From: Kudoa neothunni
Lineage: Eukaryota; Cnidaria
DNA: 64,000 nt
Reading direction: 5' to 3'
NCBI GenBank assembly: GCA_964304625.1
Contig: OZ199839.1
Coordinates: 6,448,001-6,512,000, forward strand
The position numbers and the translations under genes are program-made. Shown here in pieces: positions 29,972 through 41,501 of this stretch; position 1 is the stretch's first letter; every line of letters starts with the position of its first letter. The notes under the pieces are model-generated. The model did not search any database. It saw only the letters and a program-made list of their open reading frames with translations, and was not told the origin of the DNA.

Positions 29972-30807
29972 CGGGGCGTCCAAACCTTGGGTTTTCTCCA
30001 AGATCATGAGATTTTTTGTTTATTTACAAAACTTTTAGATTATTGAATTCTTTGAGACCATTTTAAAAATGATATGTTTTAGAATTAGGTAGAATAATCA
30101 TATTTATTGCTTTTATAATAGAGAGAATTAAAATTATTCGAAATTTTAAAAAAGTATCATGGGCGTCGTCGGCAACTCGCTGTTTTCCGATTCTTGAATA
30201 ATTATTATTTAATCAATTATTCTCATTATTCTGTGATTGCATTTGGATATTTCAACTCCGCCTTAAAATTTTATAGCTTTGTTAATAGCATATTTTGAAG
30301 TTATTGACGTATATTATTTTAAAGTATGCGTGGAATTTCAAACGGAGCTCTAAAAAGCTTAGTATAATATGAGCTTCAATCAAGATTGATTAAAAGTAGA
30401 TTTTAAATATTGGCCTGATCAAGATGCTAAGGACAACAATTTCAGCTATTGCAAATGTTGAACGAATTTATTCATTAATGAACACAGTAAAAACTAAACA
30501 AACTAACTCATTAAAGGCTGAAATCGTAAAATGTAAACTTATCTCAAAGCATTTGATCAGAAGTAATAATAATAATACATGGATGACGTCGCATCCAACA
30601 AATAAACTAATACATGATGTTCAAGCGGGGTTATTAGCCAACGATAACTTGAGCGCTTGAAAAATAGATCAAGCTTCTTAACTGAGGGTTGTGATGATGA
30701 TTAAGACGATTCAATTGCCGACAGTTATTAGTTTTGTTATTTTAATAATACTATTGTATTTTCTTTGCGACCTTGGGGTTTTTCCGATAGTCTCATTGGA
30801 CGCCCTG
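29972..30807 (+). mobile_element. hAT element, 836 bp, with perfect 8-bp target duplication
   Basis: The octamer CCCCAACA is repeated exactly at 29964-29971 and 30808-30815. The ends are inverted, CGGGGCGTCC at the left and CAGGGCGTCC (complement) at the right, with further inverted similarity inside (CCTTGGGTTTT against AACCCCAAGG). ORF 30424-30660 encodes a piece of the hAT C-terminal dimerisation domain (ISAIANVERIYSLMNTVKTK; the usual motif is S.EVERIFS.M). The catalytic region is missing, so this is an internally deleted derivative. The intact target duplication suggests a fairly young insertion, just 3' of the Hippo gene. Confidence 0.9.
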
Positions 30808-30815
30808 CCCCAACA

Positions 30816-31411
30816 TTCGAATGCACATGTGAAATTGTGTTGACTTTCTTGAAGACTATCAATACACTACTTTAGTAGATGAGTGAGTGTTAATTAAAAA
30901 TCATCATTTAGTTACATTAACGTTTTTATTTTGCCTTAGTTGAAACAAAAGAGAAAACCGACATATTAATGTAACAAGGTTCTGAATGTAAAACGTACGA
31001 ATTGATAAGATACATGTTTCAAGGTTTATTCATTTCCTATGCTTCTAACAATTCAAAATTCTTAATTATTTAAACTTATAAATTAAATTGATTAGTTCTA
31101 GTTTTTAATCTGGCTGAGTTTGATTTGATTTAAAATCATGAAGCCATAACCACCGCCCATTAATTAATTTCTAACATCATGCACAATATTTTACAAAATG
31201 ATTTACTTATATCCAATTGATGGTTGATAAAGAAATAATAAAAAAATTTAAAACTCGACAAATGAACAATGAGTACCTTATTAGCGTATACGTAACTTAT
31301 TCCTATGATCAAATAAATAAACTATGAATTTTCTGCTTGAGAACATTGTAATTCTTAATTACAACCATAAACATAACCAACTTGGTGATTTTTCTTAATT
31401 ATACAATAGAC
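30816..31411. other. Non-coding, AT-rich
   Basis: Nothing recognised between two hAT insertions. Confidence 0.4.
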
Positions 31412-32014
31412 CAGAGGTTCTCAGCGGCTTTTTCAAATTTGCCTCTCAACTTGGAAGCCAAATTCGTATGTACTTTAAGATTTTATGCTGGTTTAACTAT
31501 GGCAAAGGCTATTTGAGATGTAAATTCTGATCCTAAATGGCACGTAAGATTGCGTAATGACAATTTTTTATCCAATCATTATTATTTAAAAGCTGTCTAT
31601 AGATTTAATTCTTAGATTTGGCCAAATTGAATATTTTCTATCTCAATCCTTCGCTTTTTGGGGTCAGTCATAATTAGAAATAATCAAAACTAGTGACACT
31701 GTAATATTATTTACCATGCAGATAGCCACTTTAAATATTAATATCAGACTACATCACTAAAAAATAATCGAACCGTATAAGGAAGAGAACGATTATAGTT
31801 TTATAAATAGTTGTTAAATATTTATTCCTAAAAACGTTTTAAGCATTTCTACCGACTTCTTATTGAGTTTAATAGCCATGAATAATATAATTCCTTAGAA
31901 ATCCTCATGTACGCCATAAGTCTTTTAATGCAAAAATTTCCCCATCAAATTTTGAAAGCACTTACTTAATTTACCCCATGTCATTCAAAAGCTAACCTCG
32001 GTTGAGAACCCCTT
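31412..32014. mobile_element. hAT-type MITE, 603 bp
   Basis: The left end CAGAGGTTCTCAGCGG and the complement of the right end, AAGGGGTTCTCAACCG, are variants of the classic hAT end CAGNGGTTCTCAACC. Flanking octamers CAATAGAC (31404-31411) and CAGTAGAC (32015-32022) match at 7 of 8 bases. There is no coding capacity. Confidence 0.8.
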
Positions 32015-32249
32015 CAGTAGACTGTAGACAATGGATAGTTCGTAATCCCATTGGAGCCCTCCCAACCGAAATGTACTAAATCCTGACACAAGAATCAGTT
32101 ACTTATTTCATATTCAAATTCATTATTTTTTATATTTATATTATTTTCACTTCATTTTTATAACTGATTTTCGAAAAAAAACTTTTTAATCCGACCCTCG
32201 AAGCTTATGAAAACAAAAATTTGTCCTGCCAATTAAAAACTTGGATTAT

Positions 32250-32335
32250 TCCTGTATTAGGTAATGCTTAATGTGAACTTATTCTTATTAGGTAATGTTT
32301 AAAGCGCGACTTATCCTCATTAAGTAATGGTGTTC
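32250..32335. repeat. Short minisatellite, about three 31-32 bp units
   Basis: Three diverged units each contain ATTAGGTAATG or ATTAAGTAATG followed by a GCGACTTAT-type stretch; unit starts are near 32256, 32287 and 32319. Confidence 0.7.
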
Positions 32336-34921
32336 TGGAGGACGACTTTTCATTTTAGAGACGCCACAGAAAGTCGCACTTTACTTTTGCCATTGGTTGG
32401 ATTGATACCACTTTTTTCCAACGAATATTGAAAATTGTAGTTCTCTTCAATATTGATACTATGGTGTGGGCATGCTTAGGTTGTTAATTTTAATTCTGTT
32501 TGATTTTGACTAAATTTTGTCTAAATAAACCAAAAACATTTCTTATTATATTAAGAATTTAATAAATATTAATTGATTTTGAATAAAAAAGTGAATTTTT
32601 ATAACAGATGTTACCAAAGACATAAATTTCATATTTTCACTTTATATATTTAACTAAAAACAAATAGAGAATTTGTTTTAATATTATTTGGTTCAATACT
32701 ATATTAACATGATTAAATTTTACATTTTATAAATATTTATTGCATTTAGTGGTAAATTCTATTTTATACCGTGTGTTTAGATTAATTTGTCATCCTTTTC
32801 AATGTACAGCTAACTCTTGATACTGTTTATTTTTTCCTTGGTCCCAGAAAAGCTACTGAATAGCAAGAAATTACGTAATACCGAGACACGGACATGCGGG
32901 AACGTTAAAAATAATTTTGTTCAAAAATATTCGTTAAGTTTGTGGGGTTTTATCTTTTTTTGACTGTTTGGTGTAATCATGGGTTATGATGATCGTAATC
33001 AAACAAAACGTGTGTGCAATCAGCAGCAGAGCGGTATTGCATTATCGCCACTAAATTATGGCTCGAGTGTTCCTACACTGTCGCGATTATTTATTGAATT
33101 AAAGTGTTTGATTATTTTGATTTTATCTTAAGTACGGGTCATTTTCGATATTTTTATAAAGCAATTGGAAGATTAAAGAGATTGAAATGAGCAATTTGAG
33201 TTACGCAATAACAAAAACATCATTTTTCCAAATTTTATACATCCAATATAAAATTGAACCCTCAAAATAGGTTACTTACTTCAAATATTATTATTTATTT
33301 CCTTATCGAGATAAATTATCCGAAAATATGCTAAAAAATAACGGATTACGCAGTATTTTGAGTTTACTGCAGTTGTTATGTTGGGTAGCTCTAATAGATA
33401 ATTTTTAATTGATATAAAATGCATTATATACCGATAAAATCATTTATTCAACGATTAAAAATTGACTACTTCATGAGAATCTTTATTTTTGTAAACTGAA
33501 GCTAAATTAGAAAATTAATCAACAGAAAAAGGATTCCAATAAAAACAGACAAAATATCGATATTTAACAAAACAGACCTGTGAAAAAAATCAGGTCATAT
33601 TAAATTAATAATGGAGTTTAATATTAGCCCGTATTTTTTAAACTGGTTCTTTTCGCTTAATATTAATTTTTTAACATAAATAATCTAATAAAATGATGAA
33701 AATAATGATTCACATGTGTAACATTGATCCATCGTACGTTTATACTTACACTGCATCAATATTGACTATCAAGCTATTTATGGGTTAAAATGAAGAATAG
33801 TGGCCGCATTATCCGATAAAAGATTATAATTAGTTCGGACATTAATCCTGAATTTTTTAAAACAAATTAATATGAATTTAGTTGAACAATTTGCATTAGG
33901 ATTCTCTGCACTTCATCCAATAAAATTATTGTTGATATTAACGTTACGTTTTTGATACAATTTAACACCTAATGCTTGTAGAAAATATGAAACCCTTACT
34001 CTTATAGACATAGAATTAATGGCAGATAATCGCCAAGGAGAAATCTGAACAATTCATCCAAATCATAGTTGTCAAACTCAAATTTTAGGATAGATAAAGC
34101 ATACTTTATTCGATCGATTAAATGATATGGCTTGTTGTAATAACTGCGAGGGGTTAACAGTTATTTCATTAATATACTACCGAGACTATTATTGATAACA
34201 AATACAGTGTCGAAAATGACCTAATTATAATACAACACTGATAAATACTAAGACTAAAATAATTAAAAGGTTAGTTTTTGTCCGTTGTCGCTGATATGGA
34301 TTACAACCATTATTCTACAATTTAACCATAAAATCCTAACATTTATGTTAATACTAGTTGGTTTATACCGTATTATATGTAAATTAATAAATATCGACAC
34401 TTTATTTAAAAATCGTCTGTGACCAATTAAAGTCAAACCCTTTATATTATAATACTAATAAAATATTCAGATATCACAATAATAATATTTAGGTTGACGA
34501 GTTCTAAACTTGATTTAACATACATATTTATTTAATTATGATGAAATTGATTTTATTTTAATCTTTAGAGTATAATGTTGTTTTTGTTAATTAGAATCAT
34601 CTCATTTGTGTTTTTATCTCGTATGAGTAGATTTTGTAAATATTTTGCAATAAACATGAGATAGACGCACATAAAATATTATAAATTTTTATATTATTTA
34701 CATAACCTCAAACTTTTTCATGTATATATATATATATTAAACATTATTAGACAATAAAATATCTCGGTATTGAAACCCAAAAATTCAATGATATTTGAAT
34801 ACTGAAAGTATTTATTTATTAATTATATAAATATTATTAACATAATTTAAGGTTGCATACTCTTAATATATTGATGTTCAATAACTGATTCTAAATTTAG
34901 AAATATCACGCAACTTTAATG
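32336..34921. other. Mostly non-coding; one small ORF
   Basis: At 32979-33131 (+) an ATG opens a 50-codon ORF (MGYDDRNQTKRVCNQQQ, then SSVPTLSRLFIE) of more coding-like composition than its surroundings. It could be a first exon of an undetected gene, but no partner exon was found. The rest shows nothing supportable. Confidence 0.3.
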
Positions 34922-35000
34922 CAGGGGTTGGCAAGCTTTTCGAGTGATGGGCCGATCAGACACCCTAACTCTAATGAAGGCCGTACTAAAATTTGTCCAC
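34922..35000 (+). mobile_element. hAT terminal fragment
   Basis: CAGGGGTTGGCAAGCTTTTC followed by GATGGGCCGATC closely resembles the end of Charlie/Tip100-type hAT elements (CAGGGGTCGGCAACC...GGGCC). No opposite end or target duplication was found, so only one end is identified. Confidence 0.5.
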
Positions 35001-35847
35001 CAAAATGTTAAATTATTCTTAATTCGAATGTTTAATCTAAATATATAAATAATAATTTATGAAATTACGTCAAACCAAAAGTAATATATGCAAATAATTT
35101 TGCGTCGTAATAAACTTGTGTCTAACTCAGGAATGAACGATTTATTTGACTAGATCAACTAACATCAGATGTACCTGTATACCTTATAAAAAATATTCTG
35201 TATTTTTATTTAAATAATTTAACGTTATTTTAGCAGCCACATTTATTCCGGTTTTCTGATCTAATGATAATGAATTTTAGTCGGCTAAAATGTTCACATC
35301 GACAACCTATCAAAAATTAGAAAAACGATTTAGATTACAACCTAAAAAGCATTTAGTTATTATAGGTATTATAGGTATTTTAGATAGTAAGAAAAATTTT
35401 GATGCTGGTCAATGCATAGCGGACCGTAGGTTTCCGACTCCTGTTCTAATGCGTCGAGAACGATACACCAAACACGAATGGAATAATTAAATAGGCTGAT
35501 GCTTACAAATTTATTTGACTTGTAAACATTCTCTCAATCCAGAGTCAGTCCAAATCACGCCCAACCGACAGCAGCACAAAAAATCACACACACACATATA
35601 AATGATATAAAAAGATTTAAAACTAATATTCTTAACGTTTTACACAATCAAATATAACAGCAATGCCACCCACCAATAGAATTTTTCCGAGGAAGATTTC
35701 GCAAACAACCACTACCGTTATTTTTACTAACACTCACAACCAAATGAACCACATTTCTATAAATACATAAAATAATATTGTCAGCACTACTCGTTTGAGT
35801 GCCACCAACCGGTGTAAGTAAATGGTTCATCATGTGTGTGTGGTGTG
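35001..35847. other. Non-coding; 3' flank of TENT5
   Basis: Includes a short CA-rich run near 35588 and no supported gene. The 66-codon ORF at 35290-35490 lacks any family signature or splice partner. Confidence 0.4.
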
Positions 35848-37964
35848 TTAGTTTTTTGTTTGATAATCGATACATTCGGAGGAGGTATGGACAGAAACTG
35901 AGCAACCTTCATGTGCCATTGAGTTGGCACTAGCCGAGGATGTATCTTCATCATCATAATAAACAGCTTCATCATTATCCACCGCAGTTACATTTGATGT
36001 CGCATCAATTACCACTGACGGTCGAGTACTAGTGGTGGTATCGGTGTTGAGAGTGGAATTTGAATTTGAATTCGAATTCGAATTGGAAGCAGTGTTTGTG
36101 TTGATATCGGAGAAAGTTGACTCACTGGGATTTTTACTTCGAAATCTTTTTCTAATATAACGCCGTCTTGATCTCGGTGAGTAATTGCTAGGTATGAAAC
36201 TATTTAAAAACAACATATTAAGGAAATGGGGTGGCGGAGGGAACATTTGTGGTGGTGGCATCGTTGACACATTGCGGAATTGTCCAGGCAGAAATTGTAC
36301 AGCAGTATACATTGAACGATTTGTTCTATTCACATTATCAATATCTAAGCACAAAACAATGTGAAATCCAAAACACCACACACACGTGAATAACCATTTG
36401 GGTTTGGTTGAGTGAGCGGAGGAGGGGGAGGAGGAGGTGGCGGTGGTGGTGGCAATGGTAGAAAAGGTACAGGTGGATTCGAGTGAGAAAAACCATTGTG
36501 AGGGTATTTACAATAGGATGATGTGGTGTTGATATGGACATCTATGTTGGCCACCATTCGTCTAAGAGTTTCCAACGCAACCATCCACGCATAATTTTCA
36601 ATAAAATCGCACGACAACTGCACAATTCTATGCAAATGGAATAGGAAATTCCTTTGTAATGTCCATGGATGATTGGAGAAATGGAAAAAAATATAAAAAG
36701 TGATTTTATCCGTGAATGTTTGTTTGGATGAGAGGTCCTTGAAAAATTTCACACACATTTTTATTTCAGTATCGATAGTAAAAAATTCGGTATCCGGTGT
36801 GAAATGTTTGACCAACAAATAGCAATATTTCAACAATCCACCTCCATAGATCTGTTCCACATTGTCGGTCATTATGATTCGATGTTTGAGGTGATACAAA
36901 GCTTGCTCGTAGTTGTGATATTTACAGTAGAGTGGCAGTTGTGTATTGGTGGTGTTGATGGTTAGATTGAGAAATTCATTATTAAGTTGATCGTTGTTGG
37001 TGTCAGGCATTATTGCATTTGGAATGATAGTTGACAACCCGTTGGGCACATTGATCGTTCTCATCTCATCATTCCCATCACTTACACTACCCAAATCACC
37101 ATTCGGTTTCACCAACGGCAGTATACCTATTTGGAATGAATCCACAGAAAACTCATAATGACGACGAAGTTTGCTGACAAATTTTATGTCCAATATTTGA
37201 TCGGACGAATTGCCGAATCCATACAACGACCATAATTCGTCTTGATTTTGAACCAGCAACAATTTGGAGAGATAATTTTCGCATATTTTACATTGAGAAC
37301 TGTTACGCATGGAATAGATGTAACTGTTGGTGGTGGTGGTTTTAATTGTGGGAGTGTTTGATGAAACAATTGGTGGATTGTCCTCAGAGACAACTGCGGT
37401 TGGAGAACTTTCACCAGTCGCTCCATCAACCGACACCGTGTTGTTATCACCCTCATTCTTCGGGGGTGATTGAGTTGATGAATTTGGCGCCATTACTCCA
37501 ATTTCGTTTTTGTTTGTATTCGACAAGTTGTTGTTGGACGTTAAAGTCGAATAGGAACCGTTGAGTGATGGTTTTATAAATTTTTCATATAAACATTTGT
37601 ACACCACTGTACGAATAACTTCATATTGTTCCTTGGTTGCAGTGGTATAGATATTGATATCAAGATCGTTGAATCCAACCGGTTGGAAATCCTCAACAGC
37701 TACCACATAGGATGCTGCACCACCAATCAAACACACATCATTAACAGGTATATTCTGGACGGCACATTCCATGATAAGAGCTTTTATTAGGTCGATCGGC
37801 CGTATATCCACCTTGAGTGATCCAAATTTGGATGAAAGTGGCCGAATTCCCTGTAGCAACGAATTGACAATTTTCACTTTAGTTGGTGACAACATTGAGG
37901 CGAAACCATCAGTGTTGTTCATTGGTGCAAATTTGTACGACGATCTACGATGTTTGACATACAT
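35848..37964 (-). CDS. TENT5: Terminal nucleotidyltransferase 5 (FAM46) homologue
   Basis: Two exons, complement of 36386-37964 and 35848-36344, with a 41-nt intron, encode 691 residues; vertebrate TENT5 proteins have about 390-440. These enzymes are non-canonical poly(A) polymerases that stabilise mRNAs. Family marks: the nucleotidyltransferase motif LIGGAASYVV...FNDLD (G81-G82, D100, D102), the block DIKFVSKLRRHYEFSVDSFQ carrying the family's third acidic site, GGGLLKYCYLLVKHFTPDTE, and FSNHPWTLQRNFLFHLHRIV. Additions: an N/S/T-rich insert of about 90 residues after D102, a second insert before the PLYCKYHNYEQALYHL block, a run of 12 prolines, and a basic then S/N/T-rich acidic C-terminal tail. 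The usual GS of the active-site loop is GG here. The start ATG is the first in frame; M15 is an alternative. Confidence 0.93.
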
Positions 37965-39192
37965 CCAGCCGAGTTGTACTAATCTTCAACCACTTTTACA
38001 CGATGCTTTCTGTTGGGCTATTCATTAAGCTATTTTTATAATTTGTTTAAATCGTCAACTATTTACTCGGCTCCTTTGAATGAATACCAATGATGATTCC
38101 AGCGAATAAAATAGGTTTTTATTTATAGCCCAATTAGCATGGACTAATCCGTGAATATATTGTTTCAATTTAGTGGTTGGATTATTTATTTGGATCCTCG
38201 AGAGAGCATCTTGTGCATCCCCCAAAAAACCACATAACAACTAGTATAAATTTAAACACTTTAAGTGTAGTTTAACCCCCCCAAAGACGTAATAAACAAT
38301 ATCCCCTGATGAATTTGGTCTCGGCGCAGCATCAAAATAACATATTTATGATTGAATTAAAATTATTTCCAATCAGGTGGTTGAATTATGAAAATTTTCA
38401 AGGGCCAATACAGTGTGCACTCATCGTCAAATTTATTATTTAATCTTCATTATCACCTTCGTATTATTACGTGATCAATTCGAATTTTATCGCTAAAAAT
38501 AATAAAATCTCTTTATTTTTAATTTAGTGAATCAAATTTAATTTTATAAGATTATTATGATTGTATAATTATTTTGCTTACCGCTCGAGTATTAATGTTA
38601 ATCAAATAGTTAGAGAGAGAGGATATGCGCCGAAATAATTAGGTCACGCTGTGTGCGCAACTTGAAAAGTCCTGATAGTTGAGGTTTCTGTTATAATTTT
38701 TAGATTAAATTTGTTTATTTAAAGAAATACTTAGTTTTTCTTTTTTTCTATTTTACATTTGGAGTCATTTTCTAGGGAATCATGATTGTTTTTTCTGTTT
38801 TTGTATATTACGCTATATATTTTACCTTCACAAATAAATATCGTCATTATTACCTAATGTTTCTGCTGATGCAATATTATAGTACGCTTATTGGGCGATG
38901 TTAATTTGAGTTAGAGCACACAACCAACTACACATAATTTCTTATGAATTATTGCGTGTATTAGATTTTCATTTATAAAATATATTAGATTTTCATTTAT
39001 AAAATATATTAGATTTATAATTTGATTTATATGTGGAATTGAGGTATTCGTTTTTTAACTATGAGATAATGATTTCTCATCATATTTACCACAGCGACTG
39101 TAAGCGAATCAAAAATAATTCTATGCACATTATAAAGATTAATTATCGTATCAAGTAATACTTTACTCAAAACTAACCGTTTAATACCCTCA
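37965..39192. other. Upstream region of TENT5
   Basis: A minus-strand open stretch at 38055-38240 (ALSRIQINNPTTKLKQYIHG) has coding-like composition but no recognised family and no clear junction to TENT5. The rest is non-coding. Confidence 0.3.
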
Positions 39193-39456
39193 TTAATCCT
39201 TTGAGGACAACCATAGGCTCCATGCGCCCATCTTTATATTATTTGATCGTTATGTTGGTTACATTTTGAGTATTTTTCGCCAGAACCTTCACCAATTTTA
39301 TTATATTAATCGACGATAAATTACAATATTTTTAGAAGTAGATCAAATTCCCCGCGAAAATACATAAAATATAACAAGTTGATTAACAAAATTAATTTAA
39401 AAATAATAGAAAGGTGGGCGCATGGAACCTATAGTTGTCCTCAAAACGTTAGTTAA
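39193..39456. mobile_element. TTAA-associated MITE, copy 2
   Basis: Same family as 1179-1412. TTAA lies at both ends (39193-39196 and 39453-39456); the left end reads TCCTTTGAGGACAACCATAG and the complement of the right end reads GTTTTGAGGACAACTATAGG, and both continue with TCCATGCGCCCA. The inverted repeat is about 45 bp. There is no ORF. Confidence 0.85.
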
Positions 39457-39507
39457 TATACATTCTGTTTGTAATTATTTTCAAAATCTAATAAATAACT
39501 AAGTATA

Positions 39508-39545
39508 TTTATTTATTTATTTACTTACTTACTTACTTATCTATC
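39508..39545. repeat. Tetranucleotide microsatellite (TTTA)n/(CTTA)n
   Basis: A TTTA run passes into a CTTA run (four ACTT units) and ends in ATCTATCG. Confidence 0.9.
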
Positions 39546-39828
39546 GAAGGATTAATACATAGATTTGATTGAATTAATTAATTAACAATTACAACAAAAA
39601 TTTTATATGTAAAATATTCGAGTTATATTTAAATATTTGAATGTACTGGCTGAGAAAATTATGATACATTATATTTATCAAATATAATTGAATAGTTTAT
39701 TTCGAATAGGTGAAATGTCGGCAAAATTGAATATTCACCTCATAGTGTGTATAGTGAGTGTGTAGGTGTAGTGGCACAATGCAATACAACGGTAGGGTTC
39801 TCGATAATGGTCGTTGACGTTAGTCACT

Positions 39829-39862
39829 CATTAGCATTAGCATTAACATTAACATTAGCATT
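39829..39862. repeat. Hexamer repeat (CATTAG/CATTAA)
   Basis: Five CATTAR hexamers followed by a partial CATT, in non-coding DNA. Confidence 0.85.
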
Positions 39863-41501
39863 CAGGTTTCTCCACTTTTATTAATGATTTATTTTAAATG
39901 TCGTGGTTATTTATTATTTTCTTATACTATTAAAAATTCAATATTCGTTCCGTATATTATTGAAAAATTAAATATCCAAAAGTGTACGTACATTAGATTA
40001 TCCACAAAATGTCTTGTAAACAATTCATTACATTTTCACAAATATATAAATTTATATGATGACATCTAATTTCCTAAAATTATAGGAAACATAAGCTTAC
40101 TAAAATACCTATATTTAATCTAATAAGTATATCAACAATAATTAGTTTTGCATAACGTTTTCGATATATTAATGTTGGCGCGATATTCTAAATTTTAGAA
40201 TAAAAACTTATAAGAAGTATGCAAATTAATATTAGTTACTTACATTATATAGTATATATATGATTTCGTCATCCATATATCATTGAATTTTCGAGTAAGC
40301 CGAAAAATAGTTCTCGGTAATGCGATATTTTTTCTATTATCTAAATATATTTAATACTTAAGTAAAGTAAGTTTTTAGATATAGAAATAACATGAAAATA
40401 TAGAAATTTAAAATATTTCAGATTCATCAATCTTACGTTTAGTGTAAAGTCTTTACAAAATCATTCGATTCGAGGTAAAACCACGATGAGGTGCTTTTAA
40501 TTCGTATAAAAACTTGCTATTAAAAGATTAAAATTAAATTAATTTTATTGGGATTAAATAAATCAGTAGATGTATTAAATTAAAAAATTGATCGCAATTT
40601 TATAATCCGCGAAGAGAAATATTATCATTATTTTATATCTCGAGGTTTTTGACTTTAAGTGATCATAAACAGTTCCTAAATAAGAGTAAAGGTATCAAAA
40701 ATCCATCAATTTTCAAATAATAACATAAAATTCAATTATTAGAACCATTATTATTTTTATAAAATTCAAGATTTTATTTATACATCAAAAAGTTTTCAAT
40801 CTTGTTGCATTTTTCATGAATTGTGTAGTATACATCCAAGTTTTCTCGTTTAATTCTAATATTACATGTGTATTTGTAATTTTCTGTTAATAAAAATGTT
40901 AACTGGCCAATTGAAAGAATGATTTTCGTTCTTTCAATGATTCTGCACCTTGTAACTAAAAACAATAATATGCAAATAATCTTCAATTATCTCAGTGAGG
41001 CATTTTGAAGATATTTTTAGGATTCCCATCCTAGACTTAAATTCTACAGTAGTTTTGCCATTGTTGATTGATTTTAATTTTTGTTATTTTGAAAAATTTT
41101 AATATTTCTAATATAGACCAGCTTACGTTATGTTGATTTATGCATTTTTTGTAAATTTATCACAACTAGTTGGATTCGTTATAATTTAAGATATCGCTTA
41201 GTGAAAATACGGCATTTTTAGTATATTTTACTATTCATATAATTAAATAATGAAACTTCAAGTTCTCCAGCATTAATCACATCAATATTCTAATTTAAAA
41301 TTACTATTTATACATAGAATTATACATGAAATAGCGCATATCCGTAGTAAGTAGTTCCAATAATTTTTGGCGGCAAAACCCAAAAAATAAGTCCTTTGTG
41401 TTAAGGTTGACTTCAGGCTGCTGTAATCTGAGGCGTTTTTTGAAGTTTGTTGAGAGAAACTGCAATATAATAAAAATTAATTTTCATATAAAAATGGAAA
41501 C
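39863..41501. other. Non-coding, AT-rich
   Basis: No gene, RNA or transposon recognised on either strand. Confidence 0.4.

Noticed and set aside
35290-35490. 66-codon plus-strand ORF
   Set aside because: No family signature, no splice partner; likely chance.
36338-37564. Overlapping ORFs on both strands within TENT5
   Set aside because: Alternative frames of low-complexity TENT5 coding sequence.
38055-38240. 61-codon minus-strand ORF upstream of TENT5
   Set aside because: Coding-like, but no recognisable family, no clear splice site and no link to TENT5, so not called a gene.
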